From an uncultured Lutibacter sp. (GTDB lineage Bacteria; Bacteroidota; Bacteroidia; Flavobacteriales; Flavobacteriaceae): a stretch of DNA of 40,511 nucleotides. The DNA lies in contig NZ_CALAEQ010000237.1 of assembly GCF_937891065.1 (NCBI RefSeq), positions 1 to 40,511 of the forward strand, read 5' to 3'. Below, piece by piece: positions 1 through 9,000 of the stretch (its first letter is position 1; each line of letters opens with the position of its first letter). The notes under the pieces were generated by a model. That model did not search any database, was not told the origin of the DNA, and saw nothing but the letters and a program-made list of their open reading frames with translations. Made by a program: the position numbers and the translations under genes.

Positions 1-1
1 T

Positions 2-61
2 ACAGCTTTTAAAACTAGAATCAATCAAATTAACGAAAAGTATAAAAACTATCTTGATTAA
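2..61 (+). CDS. 3' end of an unidentified gene (partial)
   Basis: The window opens inside a reading frame that runs for 19 codons before a TAA at 59-61. The visible peptide is hydrophilic and Lys/Asn-rich (INQINEKYKNYLD at its end), as in a helical C-terminus. Too little is present to name a product, and an open frame this short could arise by chance in AT-rich DNA. It is listed because it begins at the window edge and is in the same orientation as the next gene. Confidence 0.4.
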   Translation, partial: TAFKTRINQINEKYKNYLD

Positions 62-169
62 TAATTTGAATTTGAAAAAGTGATGTAAATGGCAAAGCCA
101 AATGTAACTGAAACTCAAATAAAAAAGGCAAAAAGCAAGTCAAAATTGTAACACTAAAAAATACAGTTT

Positions 170-601
170 ATGAAAGAATTATTTTTAAACCTATTTGGAT
201 TAATTTTTACTTACGGTGGAATTATGGCTATAAAAAAGAATCTTAATTTAAAAAAAGTTGGCATTAGAACAATTGGGACTGTAATAAGTACCAGAGCTGT
301 AAGCAGAACAAATAACAGCGTTGATGATGTTGGCCCCACAAGGTGGCTCTACAGACCAACCGTGAAATTTACAACCAAAGATAAGCAAACATTAGAAGTG
401 GAATTAGGAGATGCTAATGGAGTTGAAGATACTATTGGTAGTAAAAGAAAAATTATTTATGATCCTCAATTTCCAGACGAAGTAAAGGAGGATAATTTAC
501 TAAGTATGGTTATTGCACCTTGGCTATTTTTAGGATGTGGCCTATTTTCTTTTCTTTGGGGAATTTTAGAAATTTTCGAAGTAATAAATGTCATAAAATA
601 A
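170..601 (+). CDS. DUF3592-type small membrane protein
   Basis: This 143-residue protein has a hydrophobic segment at about 5-20, a central soluble beta-rich domain at about 30-105, and a second hydrophobic segment at about 113-133. The central domain has the DUF3592 pattern: an early GTVIS strand, then YRPTVKFTT, then a late IIYDPQFPDEV stretch resembling the usual V-x-YDP-x-P-x-x-A element. DUF3592 proteins are membrane proteins of unknown function, and no substrate or reaction can be assigned. The gene stands alone: no partner abuts it, and a terminator-like hairpin follows about 90 bp downstream. The ATG at 170 is preceded by an A-rich stretch without Shine-Dalgarno sequence. Family assignment is fairly likely; function is unknown. 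Confidence 0.75.
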   Translation: MKELFLNLFGLIFTYGGIMAIKKNLNLKKVGIRTIGTVISTRAVSRTNNSVDDVGPTRWLYRPTVKFTTKDKQTLEVELGDANGVEDTIGSKRKIIYDPQFPDEVKEDNLLSMVIAPWLFLGCGLFSFLWGILEIFEVINVIK

Positions 602-963
602 CAAGGCACATTTTATAAAAAACATTAGGACAAGTTGCTAGTTCAATTACAAAACGAGCTGATGAAATTAATTTTTGGAGTCCCTATTAAAAAAGAGTAC
701 AAATTAAGGCGCTCTTTTTTTTGTTTAAATATTTATAAAAACCCCAATAAAATCAACTTGTGAGCTAATTTGCATGATTATAAAAGTCTGATTTTCAGTT
801 ATTAAGACTAGATGCTCGTTTATTATTAAAACAACGAAATGTTAAGAACTTAGTGTCAATTGTGAATAAGTGACCTTTTTTAGTGTCTGTTTTTTTTGAA
901 TCTTTGCTTTTCTCGTTTTAACCAAAATTTTACGAATTACTAACTAAGAAAAAGCTATAATAA
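602..963. other. Intergenic region: possible gene remnant, terminator and nrdB leader
   Basis: No intact gene is seen in these 362 bp. In one frame, positions 619-690 read as a protein-like C-terminus with no start (ends ITKRADEINFWSPY then TAA), closed off upstream by a stop at 616. This may be the remnant of a decayed gene whose terminator still follows. Two copies of TTAGTGTC lie at 850-857 and 880-887, 30 bp apart, ahead of nrdB. A weak -7-like box (AATCTTTG) lies at 899-906. The rest is AT-rich and featureless. Confidence 0.4.
689..722 (+). terminator. Candidate intrinsic terminator
   Basis: An A-rich arm ending in GAG at 689-697 pairs with CTCTTTTTT at 712-720 and runs into a T tract to 722. 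The loop of about 14 nt is long and most pairs are A:T, so it is weaker than the other terminators in the window. It lies downstream of the DUF3592 gene. Confidence 0.5.
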
Positions 964-1941
964 ATGTCCTTCATTGAACCTATTTTACAAGAAAACAAAA
1001 ATCGATTCGTAATTTTTCCAATTCAACATCAAGATATTTGGGAGTGGTATAAAAAACAAGAAGCGAGTATTTGGACTGCTGAGGAAATTGATTTACACCA
1101 AGATGTAATTGACTGGGAGACAAAATTAAGTAATGATGAGCGTTATTTTATAAAGCATATTTTAGCTTTTTTTGCAGCTTCTGATGGAATTGTAAATGAA
1201 AATTTAGCAGAAAACTTTGTTAGTGAAGTTCAATATTCAGAAGCAAAATTCTTTTATGGATTTCAAATAATGATGGAAAACATACATTCTGAAGTGTATT
1301 CATTATTAATTGATACCTATGTTAAAAATGAAGTTGAGAAAAATGAATTATTTCAAGCTATTGACATTTTTCCAGCCATTAAATTAAAAGCTGATTGGGC
1401 TTTAAAATGGATTGAGAGTCCAAGTTTTGCAGAACGGTTAATTGCTTTTGCAGCCGTTGAAGGTATCTTTTTCTCAGGAAGTTTTTGCTCTATATTTTGG
1501 ATGAAAAAAAGAGGATTGTTACCAGGTTTAACTTTTTCTAACGAATTAATTTCTAGAGACGAAGGTTTACATTGCGATTTTGCCGTGCACTTACACAATA
1601 ATCATATTGTAAATAAAGTACCAAAAGAAAGAATTACTGAGATTATTGTTGATGCTTTAAATATTGAACGTGTTTTTATAACAGAGTCATTACCCGTTAG
1701 TTTAATTGGTATGAATGCTAAATTAATGACACAATATTTAGAATTTGTAACCGATAGATTATTAATGGAATTTGGATGTGACAAAGTTTACAATTCATCA
1801 AACCCATTTGATTTTATGGAAATGATTTCATTAGAAGGAAAAACTAACTTCTTTGAAAAACGAGTTTCTGAATATCAAAAAGCAGGTGTAAAAAGTGGTG
1901 GAACTGGAGCTGGAGATCTTAGTTTTGATGCTGATTTCTAA
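964..1941 (+). CDS. nrdB: Class Ia ribonucleotide reductase, small (R2) subunit
   Basis: This R2 subunit (325 aa) houses the diiron-tyrosyl radical cofactor that is passed to NrdA for reduction of ribonucleoside diphosphates in the cytoplasm. Aligning by motif to the mouse R2 pattern gives likely iron ligands D43 (WTAEEIDL), E74/E79 region, E105 and H108 (MENIHSEVY), E166 (AVEGIFF), E200 and H203 (RDEGLH). The radical tyrosine is present as Y112, which argues for class Ia rather than the tyrosine-less class Ic. The C-terminus ends DADF, as expected for the tail that docks on the large subunit. Sequence style is eukaryote-like, as is common in Bacteroidota. nrdA follows after 111 bp on the same strand, so the order is B then A. 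An oxygen-dependent enzyme of this kind indicates aerobic growth. The ATG at 964 gives the standard N-terminus. Confidence 0.97.
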   Translation: MSFIEPILQENKNRFVIFPIQHQDIWEWYKKQEASIWTAEEIDLHQDVIDWETKLSNDERYFIKHILAFFAASDGIVNENLAENFVSEVQYSEAKFFYGFQIMMENIHSEVYSLLIDTYVKNEVEKNELFQAIDIFPAIKLKADWALKWIESPSFAERLIAFAAVEGIFFSGSFCSIFWMKKRGLLPGLTFSNELISRDEGLHCDFAVHLHNNHIVNKVPKERITEIIVDALNIERVFITESLPVSLIGMNAKLMTQYLEFVTDRLLMEFGCDKVYNSSNPFDFMEMISLEGKTNFFEKRVSEYQKAGVKSGGTGAGDLSFDADF

Positions 1942-2018
1942 TTAAGCAATTGCCACTATAAGCAATAGGCTTTACTTAAATTTAAAATAAATAGAACTGA
2001 TACTTGATACCAAGCGCC

Positions 2019-2032
2019 AGTTACTAGTAACT
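2019..2032. promoter_or_regulatory. Perfect 14-bp palindrome ahead of nrdA
   Basis: AGTTACTAGTAACT is identical to its reverse complement and ends 20 bp before the nrdA start codon. It could be a dimeric-repressor operator or a small hairpin in the nrdA leader. It does not resemble the NrdR box consensus. No function is established. Confidence 0.35.
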
Positions 2033-2052
2033 AAAAAAATAAAGAATAATAT

Positions 2053-4434
2053 ATGTTTGTATTAAAAAGAGATGGAAAAAAAGAACCTGTGATGTTTGAT
2101 AAAATAACATCAAGAGTTCGAAAAATGTGTTATGGTTTAAATAAGTTAGTAGATCCCGTGAAGGTTGCTATGAGAGTTATTGAAGGTTTGTACGATGGAG
2201 TTACAACTTCTGAGCTTGATAATTTAGCGGCTGAAACAGCGGCAACTATGACCGTTCAACATCCTGATTATGCAAAACTAGCAGCACGTATTGCTGTATC
2301 AAACTTACATAAAAACACTAAAAAATCTTTTTCTGAAGTTATGACGGATTTATATAATTATGTAAATCCAAGAACTGGGAAAAAAGCACCACTATTATCC
2401 AATGAAACTTATAAAGTAATTATAGATAATGCTGAAAAGTTAGATTCAACCATTATTTATAATAGAGATTTTAGTTATGATTATTTTGGTTTTAAAACCT
2501 TAGAGCGTTCTTATTTATTGAAATTAAATGGTGAAATTGTAGAACGCCCACAGCACATGTTAATGCGTGTTGCTATTGGAATTCATCAAGAAGATATTGA
2601 TGAAGCAATTGAGACCTACGAGTTAATGTCTAAAAAAATATTTACACACGCTACACCAACATTATTCAATTCAGGAACACCAAAACCTCAAATGTCATCT
2701 TGTTTCTTATTACAAATTCAAGATGATAGTATTGATGGAATTTATGATACACTAAAACAAACGGCTAAAATATCACAATCTGCAGGTGGAATTGGCTTGT
2801 CAATCCACAATGTACGTGCAACAGGTTCGTACATTAGAGGTACAAATGGGACTTCAAACGGAATTGTACCAATGTTAAAAGTGTATAATGATACTGCGCG
2901 TTATGTAGATCAAGGTGGTGGAAAACGTAAAGGTTCTTTTGCAATTTATATGGAACCTTGGCACGCAGATGTTTTTAATTTTTTAGACTTGCGTAAAAAT
3001 ACTGGAGCTGAAGAAATGCGAGCACGTGATTTATTTTACGCGATGTGGATTCCAGATTTGTTTATGAAACGAGTAGAAGAAAATGGAGATTGGACTTTAA
3101 TGTGCCCAAATGAATGCCCGCATTTATTTGATTCTTACGGAGATGAATTTGAAAAACTATATATAGGTTATGAAAAAGTTGGAAAAGGAAGAAAAACAAT
3201 CAAAGCTCGTGAACTTTGGGAAAAAATATTAGAAGCTCAAATTGAAACGGGTAATCCGTATATGCTGTATAAAGATGCAGCAAACAGAAAATCTAATCAA
3301 AAGAATTTAGGTACAATTCGTTCTTCAAACTTGTGTACTGAAATTATGGAATATACAGCAAAAGATGAAGTTGCAGTTTGTAATTTAGCATCTATAGCCA
3401 TTCCAATGTTTGTTGAAGAAGATAAGGATGGTGTAAAATTTTTTAATCACAAAAAGCTATTTAAAGTCACTAAAAAAGTGACAAAAAATTTAGATACTGT
3501 AATTGATCGTAATTATTACCCTGTAAAAGAAGCTGAAAATTCAAATGTTCGTCACAGACCAATAGGGCTTGGAATTCAAGGATTGGCAGATACATTTATA
3601 ATGTTGCGAATGCCTTTTACTAGTGATGAAGCAAAAAAACTAAACCAAGAAATTTTTGAAACCATTTATTTTGCAGCAGTAACTTCATCAATGGAAATTG
3701 CAAAATTAAAAGAATCGTATTCAACATTTAAAGGTTCACCCATGTCAAAAGGTGAATTTCAGTTTAATATGTGGGGTGTTTCTGAAGATGACTTAAGTGG
3801 AAGATGGGATTGGAAATCTCTACGAAAAGAAGTGATGCAAAATGGTGTGAGAAACTCGTTATTAGTTGCACCAATGCCTACGGCTTCAACATCTCAAATA
3901 TTAGGTAATAATGAAGCTTTTGAACCATATACTTCAAATATTTATACTCGACGTGTTTTAAGTGGTGAATTTATTGTGGTTAATAAACATTTATTAGAAG
4001 ATTTGGTTGAATTGAATTTGTGGGATAATGATATGAAAGAAGAAATTATGCGTGCCAACGGTTCAATTCAGCACATTGATGTGATTCCACAAGAATTAAA
4101 AGAGCTATATAAAACAGTTTGGGAATTAAGCATGAAAGATATTATTGATATGTCTCGTCAAAGAGGTTATTTTGTAGATCAATCTCAGTCACTTAATTTG
4201 TTTATGCAAGATGCAAATTATTCTAAATTAACATCCATGCATTTTTACGCTTGGAAAAGTGGTTTAAAAACCGGAATGTATTATTTACGTACAAAAAGCG
4301 CTGTTAATGCAATACAGTTTACAGTTTCAAAAAGTAATAAGGAAGAAATAAAACCTTTATCACCTGAAGAATTAAAAGAAATGTTAATTGCTTCGCAAAA
4401 CAATCCAGACGATTGTGAAATGTGTGGCTCATAG
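2053..4434 (+). CDS. nrdA: Class Ia ribonucleotide reductase, large (R1) subunit
   Basis: This catalytic subunit (793 aa) reduces NDPs to dNDPs together with NrdB. An ATP-cone allosteric domain occupies about residues 1-90 ([17 protein letters not shown] is its typical opening), followed by the all-alpha and barrel domains. Expected active-site residues are visible: C217 in MSSCFLL; N426, C428 and E430 in SSNLCTEI; C443 in [10 protein letters not shown]. The radical-transfer tyrosine pair is Y743-Y744 ([10 protein letters not shown]). The flexible C-terminal redox pair is C788/C791 (CEMC near the end), which thioredoxin or glutaredoxin re-reduces. Length and motif order are normal for eukaryote-like class Ia enzymes. 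The ATP cone suggests overall activity control by the dATP/ATP ratio. The gene is probably cotranscribed with nrdB, although the 111-bp gap leaves room for its own leader. Confidence 0.97.
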   Translation: MFVLKRDGKKEPVMFDKITSRVRKMCYGLNKLVDPVKVAMRVIEGLYDGVTTSELDNLAAETAATMTVQHPDYAKLAARIAVSNLHKNTKKSFSEVMTDLYNYVNPRTGKKAPLLSNETYKVIIDNAEKLDSTIIYNRDFSYDYFGFKTLERSYLLKLNGEIVERPQHMLMRVAIGIHQEDIDEAIETYELMSKKIFTHATPTLFNSGTPKPQMSSCFLLQIQDDSIDGIYDTLKQTAKISQSAGGIGLSIHNVRATGSYIRGTNGTSNGIVPMLKVYNDTARYVDQGGGKRKGSFAIYMEPWHADVFNFLDLRKNTGAEEMRARDLFYAMWIPDLFMKRVEENGDWTLMCPNECPHLFDSYGDEFEKLYIGYEKVGKGRKTIKARELWEKILEAQIETGNPYMLYKDAANRKSNQKNLGTIRSSNLCTEIMEYTAKDEVAVCNLASIAIPMFVEEDKDGVKFFNHKKLFKVTKKVTKNLDTVIDRNYYPVKEAENSNVRHRPIGLGIQGLADTFIMLRMPFTSDEAKKLNQEIFETIYFAAVTSSMEIAKLKESYSTFKGSPMSKGEFQFNMWGVSEDDLSGRWDWKSLRKEVMQNGVRNSLLVAPMPTASTSQILGNNEAFEPYTSNIYTRRVLSGEFIVVNKHLLEDLVELNLWDNDMKEEIMRANGSIQHIDVIPQELKELYKTVWELSMKDIIDMSRQRGYFVDQSQSLNLFMQDANYSKLTSMHFYAWKSGLKTGMYYLRTKSAVNAIQFTVSKSNKEEIKPLSPEELKEMLIASQNNPDDCEMCGS

Positions 4435-4517
4435 ATAATAATTAAAATTTGTAAATGTTAACATCTTGTTTATAAGATTTTTCAAAAAGAAAACTGATTA
4501 ACATAATTTTGGTGATA

Positions 4518-4627
4518 TTTGAAATATTAATATTCGTTTGAAAGAACTACTTTTTAATAAGGTTTTAAATGATTAAATAATCAGCCCAATAGCAAGAGTC
4601 TCAATTTTTAAATTGAGACTCTTTTTT
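4518..4627 (+). ncRNA. Possible small RNA between nrdA and the phosphate transporter
   Basis: The case rests only on a -7 box (TAATTTTG, 4504-4511) placed to start a transcript near 4518, and on a 13-bp terminator hairpin ending near 4627. No clear TTG/TTTG (-33) element is found at the 17-23 nt spacing. The simpler reading is that the terminator belongs to nrdBA with a long 3' UTR. Confidence 0.2.
4594..4627 (+). terminator. Strong intrinsic terminator after nrdBA
   Basis: A perfect 13-bp stem (4594-4606 with 4611-4623, core GAGTCTCAA/TTGAGACTC) closes a TTTA loop and is followed by a T run to 4627. It lies 160 bp after the nrdA stop. Confidence 0.9.
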
Positions 4628-4741
4628 GTTTTAAAAGAATTTGATTTTTTTAATTTATGTTTTTTCACATAAAAAACATGACATATATTAGCTTTTGGTT
4701 ATTGTTAACATTAACTTAATATAAACATTGAATTTTGATGG

Positions 4742-4749
4742 TAATTTTG
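4742..4749 (+). promoter_or_regulatory. -7 promoter box of the PiT gene
   Basis: TAATTTTG matches the Bacteroidota -7 consensus TAnnTTTG and lies 23 bp before the ATG at 4773. A properly spaced -33 TTG is not obvious, so the assignment rests on the -7 match and position. Confidence 0.5.
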
Positions 4750-4772
4750 CAAAATAATTTTATAAATTAAAA

Positions 4773-7034
4773 ATGGGAGATATTTACATTTTAATGCTTG
4801 TAGCGCTTGTTGTACTGGCTGTAATTGATTTAGTAGTTGGTGTTAGTAATGACGCTGTAAATTTTTTAAATTCAGCAATAGGTTCAAAAGCAGTTTCAGT
4901 TAAATGGATTTTAGTAATTGCAAGTTTAGGAGTTGCAATTGGCGCAATTACTTCAAGTGGAATGATGGAAGTTGCTAGAAAAGGAATTTTTAACCCAAGT
5001 GAATTTTATTTTAATGAAATAATGTTCATTTTTATGGCGGTAATGATTACAGATATTTTATTGTTAGACGTCTTTAACTCGTTAGGAATGCCAACTTCTA
5101 CAACTGTTTCAATTGTATTTGAACTTTTAGGCGCTGCAGTTGCAATGGCTTTAATTAAAATTTCTAATAGTGACACAGAGACAATTTCTAATTTAGGAAA
5201 ATATATAAATTCAGAAAAGGCTTTACTTATTATTACAGGTATTTTATTGTCAGTTTTTATAGCTTTTACAATAGGTGCTATAGTGCAATTTATATCGCGA
5301 TTACTGTATTCTTTTCATTTTGAAAAAAGTAAAAATTATGTAAATGCATTATTTGGAGGATTTGCAATTACAGCAATTACTTATTTTATTTTTGTGAAAG
5401 GAATGAAAGGAACTCCTTTTTATGATAGTTTTAAACATTTAATAGAAGGGAATACATTTCAAATTATTTTATATGGTTTTGTTGGTTGGACAATATTATC
5501 ACAATTAGTTATATCAATATTTAAAGCAAATATTTTAAAATTTATAATTATTATAGGAACTTTTTCATTAGCAATGGCTTTTGCAGGTAATGATTTGGTT
5601 AACTTTATAGGTGTACCAATTGCAGCTTGGAATTCTTACCAGGAATGGAGTGTTTCTGGAGTTCCTGCTAATGAATTTTCAATGGGTGTATTAGCAGAGA
5701 AAGTTCAAACGCAACCTGTCCTATTATTTATAGCTGGTTTAATAATGGTAATTACGCTTTGGTTTTCTAAAAAAGCACAATCAGTTATTGAAACGGGTAT
5801 CAACTTATCAAGACAAGGTGAAGGTCATGAAAAATTTCAATCTAATGCAGCGTCAAGAACCGTTGTTAGAGGTGCAATAATTTTTAATGAAGTAATTATA
5901 AAAGTTTTTCCACCAAAAACACTTCAGTGGATAGATTCTAAATTTCAAAAACCGGTGATAGATTTACCTAAAGATAAATCATACGAACTTCCGGCTTTTG
6001 ATATGGTTAGAGCCTCAGTAAATTTAGTTGTTGCAGGTATTTTAATTTCTGTTGGTACTTCATTAAAATTACCTTTATCTACAACCTATGTTACATTCAT
6101 GGTTGCTATGGGTACTTCTTTAGCTGATAGAGCTTGGGGAAGAGAAAGTGCAGTATTTAGAGTTGCAGGAGTGTTTAATGTTATTGGAGGTTGGTTTTTA
6201 ACTGCATTATCAGCATTTACAGTTGCTGCAGTTTTTGCTTATATTATTTATTTAGGAGAAATAGTTTCAATTGCAATTTTGTTAATTTTAGTGTTGTTTT
6301 TGTTAGGAAGAAGTACAGTGAGACACACTAGAAAAGCAAAAGAAAAGAAAGAAAAAAAGTATATTAAAAGAGCTGAATTGATTACAATTAAAGAAGTAAT
6401 AAAAGAAAGTTCAGATCACATATCAGAAGTTGTAAGACGATCAAATAAATTATTTACAAATGTAGTTGTAGATTTATCTTCTCATGATTTAAATAAACTA
6501 TCTAAAACAGGGAAACACGTTAAAAAGCTGAACATTGAAATGGATGAACTTAGAGATGAAGTTTTCTATTTTATTAAATCTTTAGATGATACAACATCAT
6601 CAATAAAAGCGAGTAGATTTTATTTATTAGTACTGGGTTATTTACAAGATGTAACTCAATCTATTGAATTTATTTCAGCAACTAGTTTTAAACACGTTAA
6701 CAACAATCATAAAAACTTAAAAAAGCCACAGATAGCTGATTTAAAAGTTATTAATGAGATGTTATCGAGCCTTTTTAATGAAATTGAAAATGATTTTAGC
6801 AAAAAGGATTTTAATAATTTATCGAAAATGGTTGAAGAAATTCAACAGCTTATTAATCATGTTTCTGATTCTATTGATAAGCAAATTGCTAGAATTAGAA
6901 CAGAAGAAACAAGCCCAAAAAACACGACGTTATATTTTGGTATTTTGTTAGAAACTAAAGATTTAGTAACAGCTTTAATGAGCTTGTTGCAATTATACCA
7001 AGAGTTTCATATACAAGAAGAAGAAACAAAATAA
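4773..7034 (+). CDS. PiT-family inorganic phosphate transporter with C-terminal PhoU-like domain
   Basis: This 753-residue inner-membrane protein probably takes up inorganic phosphate or metal-phosphate using an ion gradient. The inverted-repeat PiT signatures are visible: GVSNDAVNFLNSAIGS at 23-38 and AFAGNDLVNFIG near 269-280, plus PTSTTVS and PLSTTYVTF motifs. Hydrophobic helices fill about residues 3-511. The remaining residues, about 515-753, are soluble, charged and predicted helical, like PhoU/DUF47 coiled bundles. Classical PiT proteins are about 400-530 aa, so the extra C-terminal third is a fusion, one also seen in other Bacteroidota. The next gene is an unrelated phosphate transporter that also ends in a PhoU-like region. 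The fused domain probably gates or regulates transport (inference). A strong terminator follows, so it is likely monocistronic. Confidence 0.92.
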   Translation: MGDIYILMLVALVVLAVIDLVVGVSNDAVNFLNSAIGSKAVSVKWILVIASLGVAIGAITSSGMMEVARKGIFNPSEFYFNEIMFIFMAVMITDILLLDVFNSLGMPTSTTVSIVFELLGAAVAMALIKISNSDTETISNLGKYINSEKALLIITGILLSVFIAFTIGAIVQFISRLLYSFHFEKSKNYVNALFGGFAITAITYFIFVKGMKGTPFYDSFKHLIEGNTFQIILYGFVGWTILSQLVISIFKANILKFIIIIGTFSLAMAFAGNDLVNFIGVPIAAWNSYQEWSVSGVPANEFSMGVLAEKVQTQPVLLFIAGLIMVITLWFSKKAQSVIETGINLSRQGEGHEKFQSNAASRTVVRGAIIFNEVIIKVFPPKTLQWIDSKFQKPVIDLPKDKSYELPAFDMVRASVNLVVAGILISVGTSLKLPLSTTYVTFMVAMGTSLADRAWGRESAVFRVAGVFNVIGGWFLTALSAFTVAAVFAYIIYLGEIVSIAILLILVLFLLGRSTVRHTRKAKEKKEKKYIKRAELITIKEVIKESSDHISEVVRRSNKLFTNVVVDLSSHDLNKLSKTGKHVKKLNIEMDELRDEVFYFIKSLDDTTSSIKASRFYLLVLGYLQDVTQSIEFISATSFKHVNNNHKNLKKPQIADLKVINEMLSSLFNEIENDFSKKDFNNLSKMVEEIQQLINHVSDSIDKQIARIRTEETSPKNTTLYFGILLETKDLVTALMSLLQLYQEFHIQEEETK

Positions 7035-7053
7035 TTTTATAATTAAATTTTTT

Positions 7054-7084
7054 AAAAGCCTTCAATTTTTTTGAAGGCTTTTTT
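7054..7084 (+). terminator. Intrinsic terminator after the PiT gene
   Basis: A 12-bp stem (7054-7065 with 7071-7082, core AAAGCCTTCAA/TTGAAGGCTTT) closes a T5 loop and runs into a T tract. A TTG that would extend the next reading frame lies in the 3' arm at 7071, which argues against using that upstream start. Confidence 0.92.
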
Positions 7085-7100
7085 TATTTTAAGAAATAGA

Positions 7101-7116
7101 TGTAAGTTTACTTACA
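7101..7116. promoter_or_regulatory. Inverted repeat just upstream of the nptA-like start
   Basis: TGTAAG and CTTACA are perfect 6-bp arms around TTTA, ending 14 bp before the ATG at 7131. The element also contains TAAGTTTA, one base off the -7 consensus. It could be an operator covering the promoter or a leader hairpin. Confidence 0.35.
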
Positions 7117-7130
7117 ACAAATTAAATTTA

Positions 7131-8882
7131 ATGATTAGAAGAATTTCCTTTTTGCTTTTCTTAATACTGTTGGCAATTATACTGGTATTTAATCCAAATT
7201 TTAAAACTATTGTTGCAGGTGTTTCCATTTTACTTTTTGGTATGATTATGTTAGAAGAAGGCTTTAAAGTTTTCACCAAAGGGCCATTACAAATTATTTT
7301 AAAAAAAGCAACCAATAAGCTTTATAAAAGTATAACGGTAGGAGCTTTTGTCACAGCTTTAATACAATCTAGCTCATTGGTTTCTGTAATTACAATATCT
7401 TTTATTAGTGCAGGGTTAATAACTTTAGCAGAGGGTTTAGGATTAATATTTGGGGCAAATATTGGTACAACAGCAACAGCTTGGTTAGTTGCAGGATTTG
7501 GATTAAAAATAAACATTGCCACCTTAGCAATGCCAATGTTGGTTTTTGGTATTATTTTTTCATTTCAGAAAAAAATATATTTAAAAGGAATTGGAAGTGT
7601 ATTAGCAGGTTTAGGCTTTTTCTTTTTAGGAATACATTATATGAAACAAGGGTTTGATGTGTTTAGTAATTACATAGATTTAACCCAATATTCAGTTTCA
7701 GGATTTTTAGGAGTACTTATTTATACAGGTATAGGGATTGTTATTACAACAATACTTCAATCAAGTAGTGCAACGTTAGCTTTAATATTAACAGCTTTGG
7801 CTGCAGGTCAAATACATTATGAAAACGCTTTAGCTTTGGCAATAGGCTCAAACATTGGGACTACTATTACGGCAGTTTTAGGTGCTATTAGTTCAAATAT
7901 TTCAGGGAAAAGGTTGGCAGGAGCACATTTAATTTTTAACGTTTCCATAGGTGTTATAGCAGTTATATTTATATTTCCATTAGCTAATTTTGTAAACTAT
8001 TTATCTGAAGTAGTAGGAATTAGCTCGTCTGATTTCACACTTAAATTAGCCTTATTTCACACCATATTTAATGTTTTAGGTGTGTTAATAATGATTCCTT
8101 TTATAAGCCGTTTGGAAAAGTTCTTATTACGATTTTTTAAAGATGAAAAAGACAAAGGTATTGATGAGTCTAAATATTTAAATGAAGCCATTCTTGCATT
8201 TCCAGCAACAGTTATTTCATCATTACTAAACGAAACTAAATATTTATATAAAAACGCAATTTTTGAAATTGTTGCACATGGTTTAAATATTCATAGAGAT
8301 GATATAAACTCGAATGAAAAAATTAAAAATATTATAAAGAAATCAACAAAAAACTTACAAGTAGATGTTGAAAATTTATATTACAAAAAGGTAAAAACAA
8401 TTTATGGGGAAATCTTAAAATATGCATCAACAGCTCAAAAACAATTAAGACTTACTGAAAAACAAAACAATAAAATAACCGATATAAAAATTGCCAATCG
8501 TAAAATGGTTGAGGCTATTAAAGATGTTAAAGAACTAAATAAAAACCTAAATATAGCATTGGCGTCAGATAACAAATACTTATTAAATGAGTATAACAAT
8601 TTTAGAAAAAAGGTAATAAAAGTTATTCGCATTATTTACCTATTTAGAACTCAAGAAAACACCAAAAAGTATGCCCAGAAATTAACAGAACTTAAAAAAG
8701 AAGCAAAACAAAATAAAAAAATAAACAATAAATCGTTAGATAAATTAATTAGAGATGATTTAATTACTGTTGAAATGGCGTCTTCTTTATTTAACGATTA
8801 TGCAAATGTGAATGATATGATAAAAAAATTAATTGAAGTTGCTGAACTTTTATATGATGAAAAAGACTCATTATTTGAATAA
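7131..8882 (+). CDS. Na+/phosphate symporter (NptA/YjbB family) with PhoU-like C-terminus
   Basis: This 583-residue protein matches the type II Na/Pi cotransporter family. Two inverted repeats each carry a QSSS motif (residues 79-82 and 210-213) and a GANIGTT or GSNIGTT motif, which in this family form the Na+ and phosphate sites. About eight to ten hydrophobic helices occupy residues 3-330. Residues about 345-583 are soluble and helical, consistent with the PhoU-like domain seen in YjbB-type bacterial members. Bacterial homologues have been linked to phosphate export as well as uptake, so direction is uncertain. The ATG at 7131 is chosen over a TTG at 7071 because the latter lies in the preceding terminator and adds a non-hydrophobic extension. 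The preceding PiT transporter is unrelated in fold. A strong terminator follows. Confidence 0.92.
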   Translation: MIRRISFLLFLILLAIILVFNPNFKTIVAGVSILLFGMIMLEEGFKVFTKGPLQIILKKATNKLYKSITVGAFVTALIQSSSLVSVITISFISAGLITLAEGLGLIFGANIGTTATAWLVAGFGLKINIATLAMPMLVFGIIFSFQKKIYLKGIGSVLAGLGFFFLGIHYMKQGFDVFSNYIDLTQYSVSGFLGVLIYTGIGIVITTILQSSSATLALILTALAAGQIHYENALALAIGSNIGTTITAVLGAISSNISGKRLAGAHLIFNVSIGVIAVIFIFPLANFVNYLSEVVGISSSDFTLKLALFHTIFNVLGVLIMIPFISRLEKFLLRFFKDEKDKGIDESKYLNEAILAFPATVISSLLNETKYLYKNAIFEIVAHGLNIHRDDINSNEKIKNIIKKSTKNLQVDVENLYYKKVKTIYGEILKYASTAQKQLRLTEKQNNKITDIKIANRKMVEAIKDVKELNKNLNIALASDNKYLLNEYNNFRKKVIKVIRIIYLFRTQENTKKYAQKLTELKKEAKQNKKINNKSLDKLIRDDLITVEMASSLFNDYANVNDMIKKLIEVAELLYDEKDSLFE

Positions 8883-8898
8883 TACAGATTTTAATTTT

Positions 8899-8932
8899 AA
8901 AAAAAGCGCTAAAATTTTAGCGCTTTTTTTTT
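8899..8932 (+). terminator. Intrinsic terminator after the nptA-like gene
   Basis: A perfect 32-bp dyad (8899-8914 with 8915-8930, core AGCGCTAAAA/TTTTAGCGCT) is followed by T residues to 8932. The A tract on the other side means it could also end transcription from the minus-strand small gene at 9001-9198. Confidence 0.92.
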
Positions 8933-9000
8933 GTGAAAAATTTATATGTTTTAGTGTTTATAGATAAGAGGGGGTATTCTACTACTAATTAAAAATTAAA

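Larger units (their letters stand above)
4435..4772. other. Intergenic region between nrdA and the PiT gene
   Basis: No coding potential is seen in these 338 bp. A consensus -7 box (TAATTTTG) at 4504-4511 lies about 85 bp before a very strong terminator at 4594-4627, which could delimit a short RNA of about 110 nt; otherwise the terminator simply ends nrdBA. A second consensus -7 box at 4742-4749 serves the downstream transporter gene. Confidence 0.4.

Noticed and set aside
89-151. 20-codon frame opening MAKPNVTETQ upstream of the DUF3592 gene
   Set aside because: Very short, Lys-rich low-complexity end, no convincing promoter; such frames are expected by chance in AT-rich DNA.
7071-7130. 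N-terminal extension of the nptA-like protein from a TTG
   Set aside because: The TTG lies in the 3' arm of the preceding terminator, and the added residues do not fit the family.
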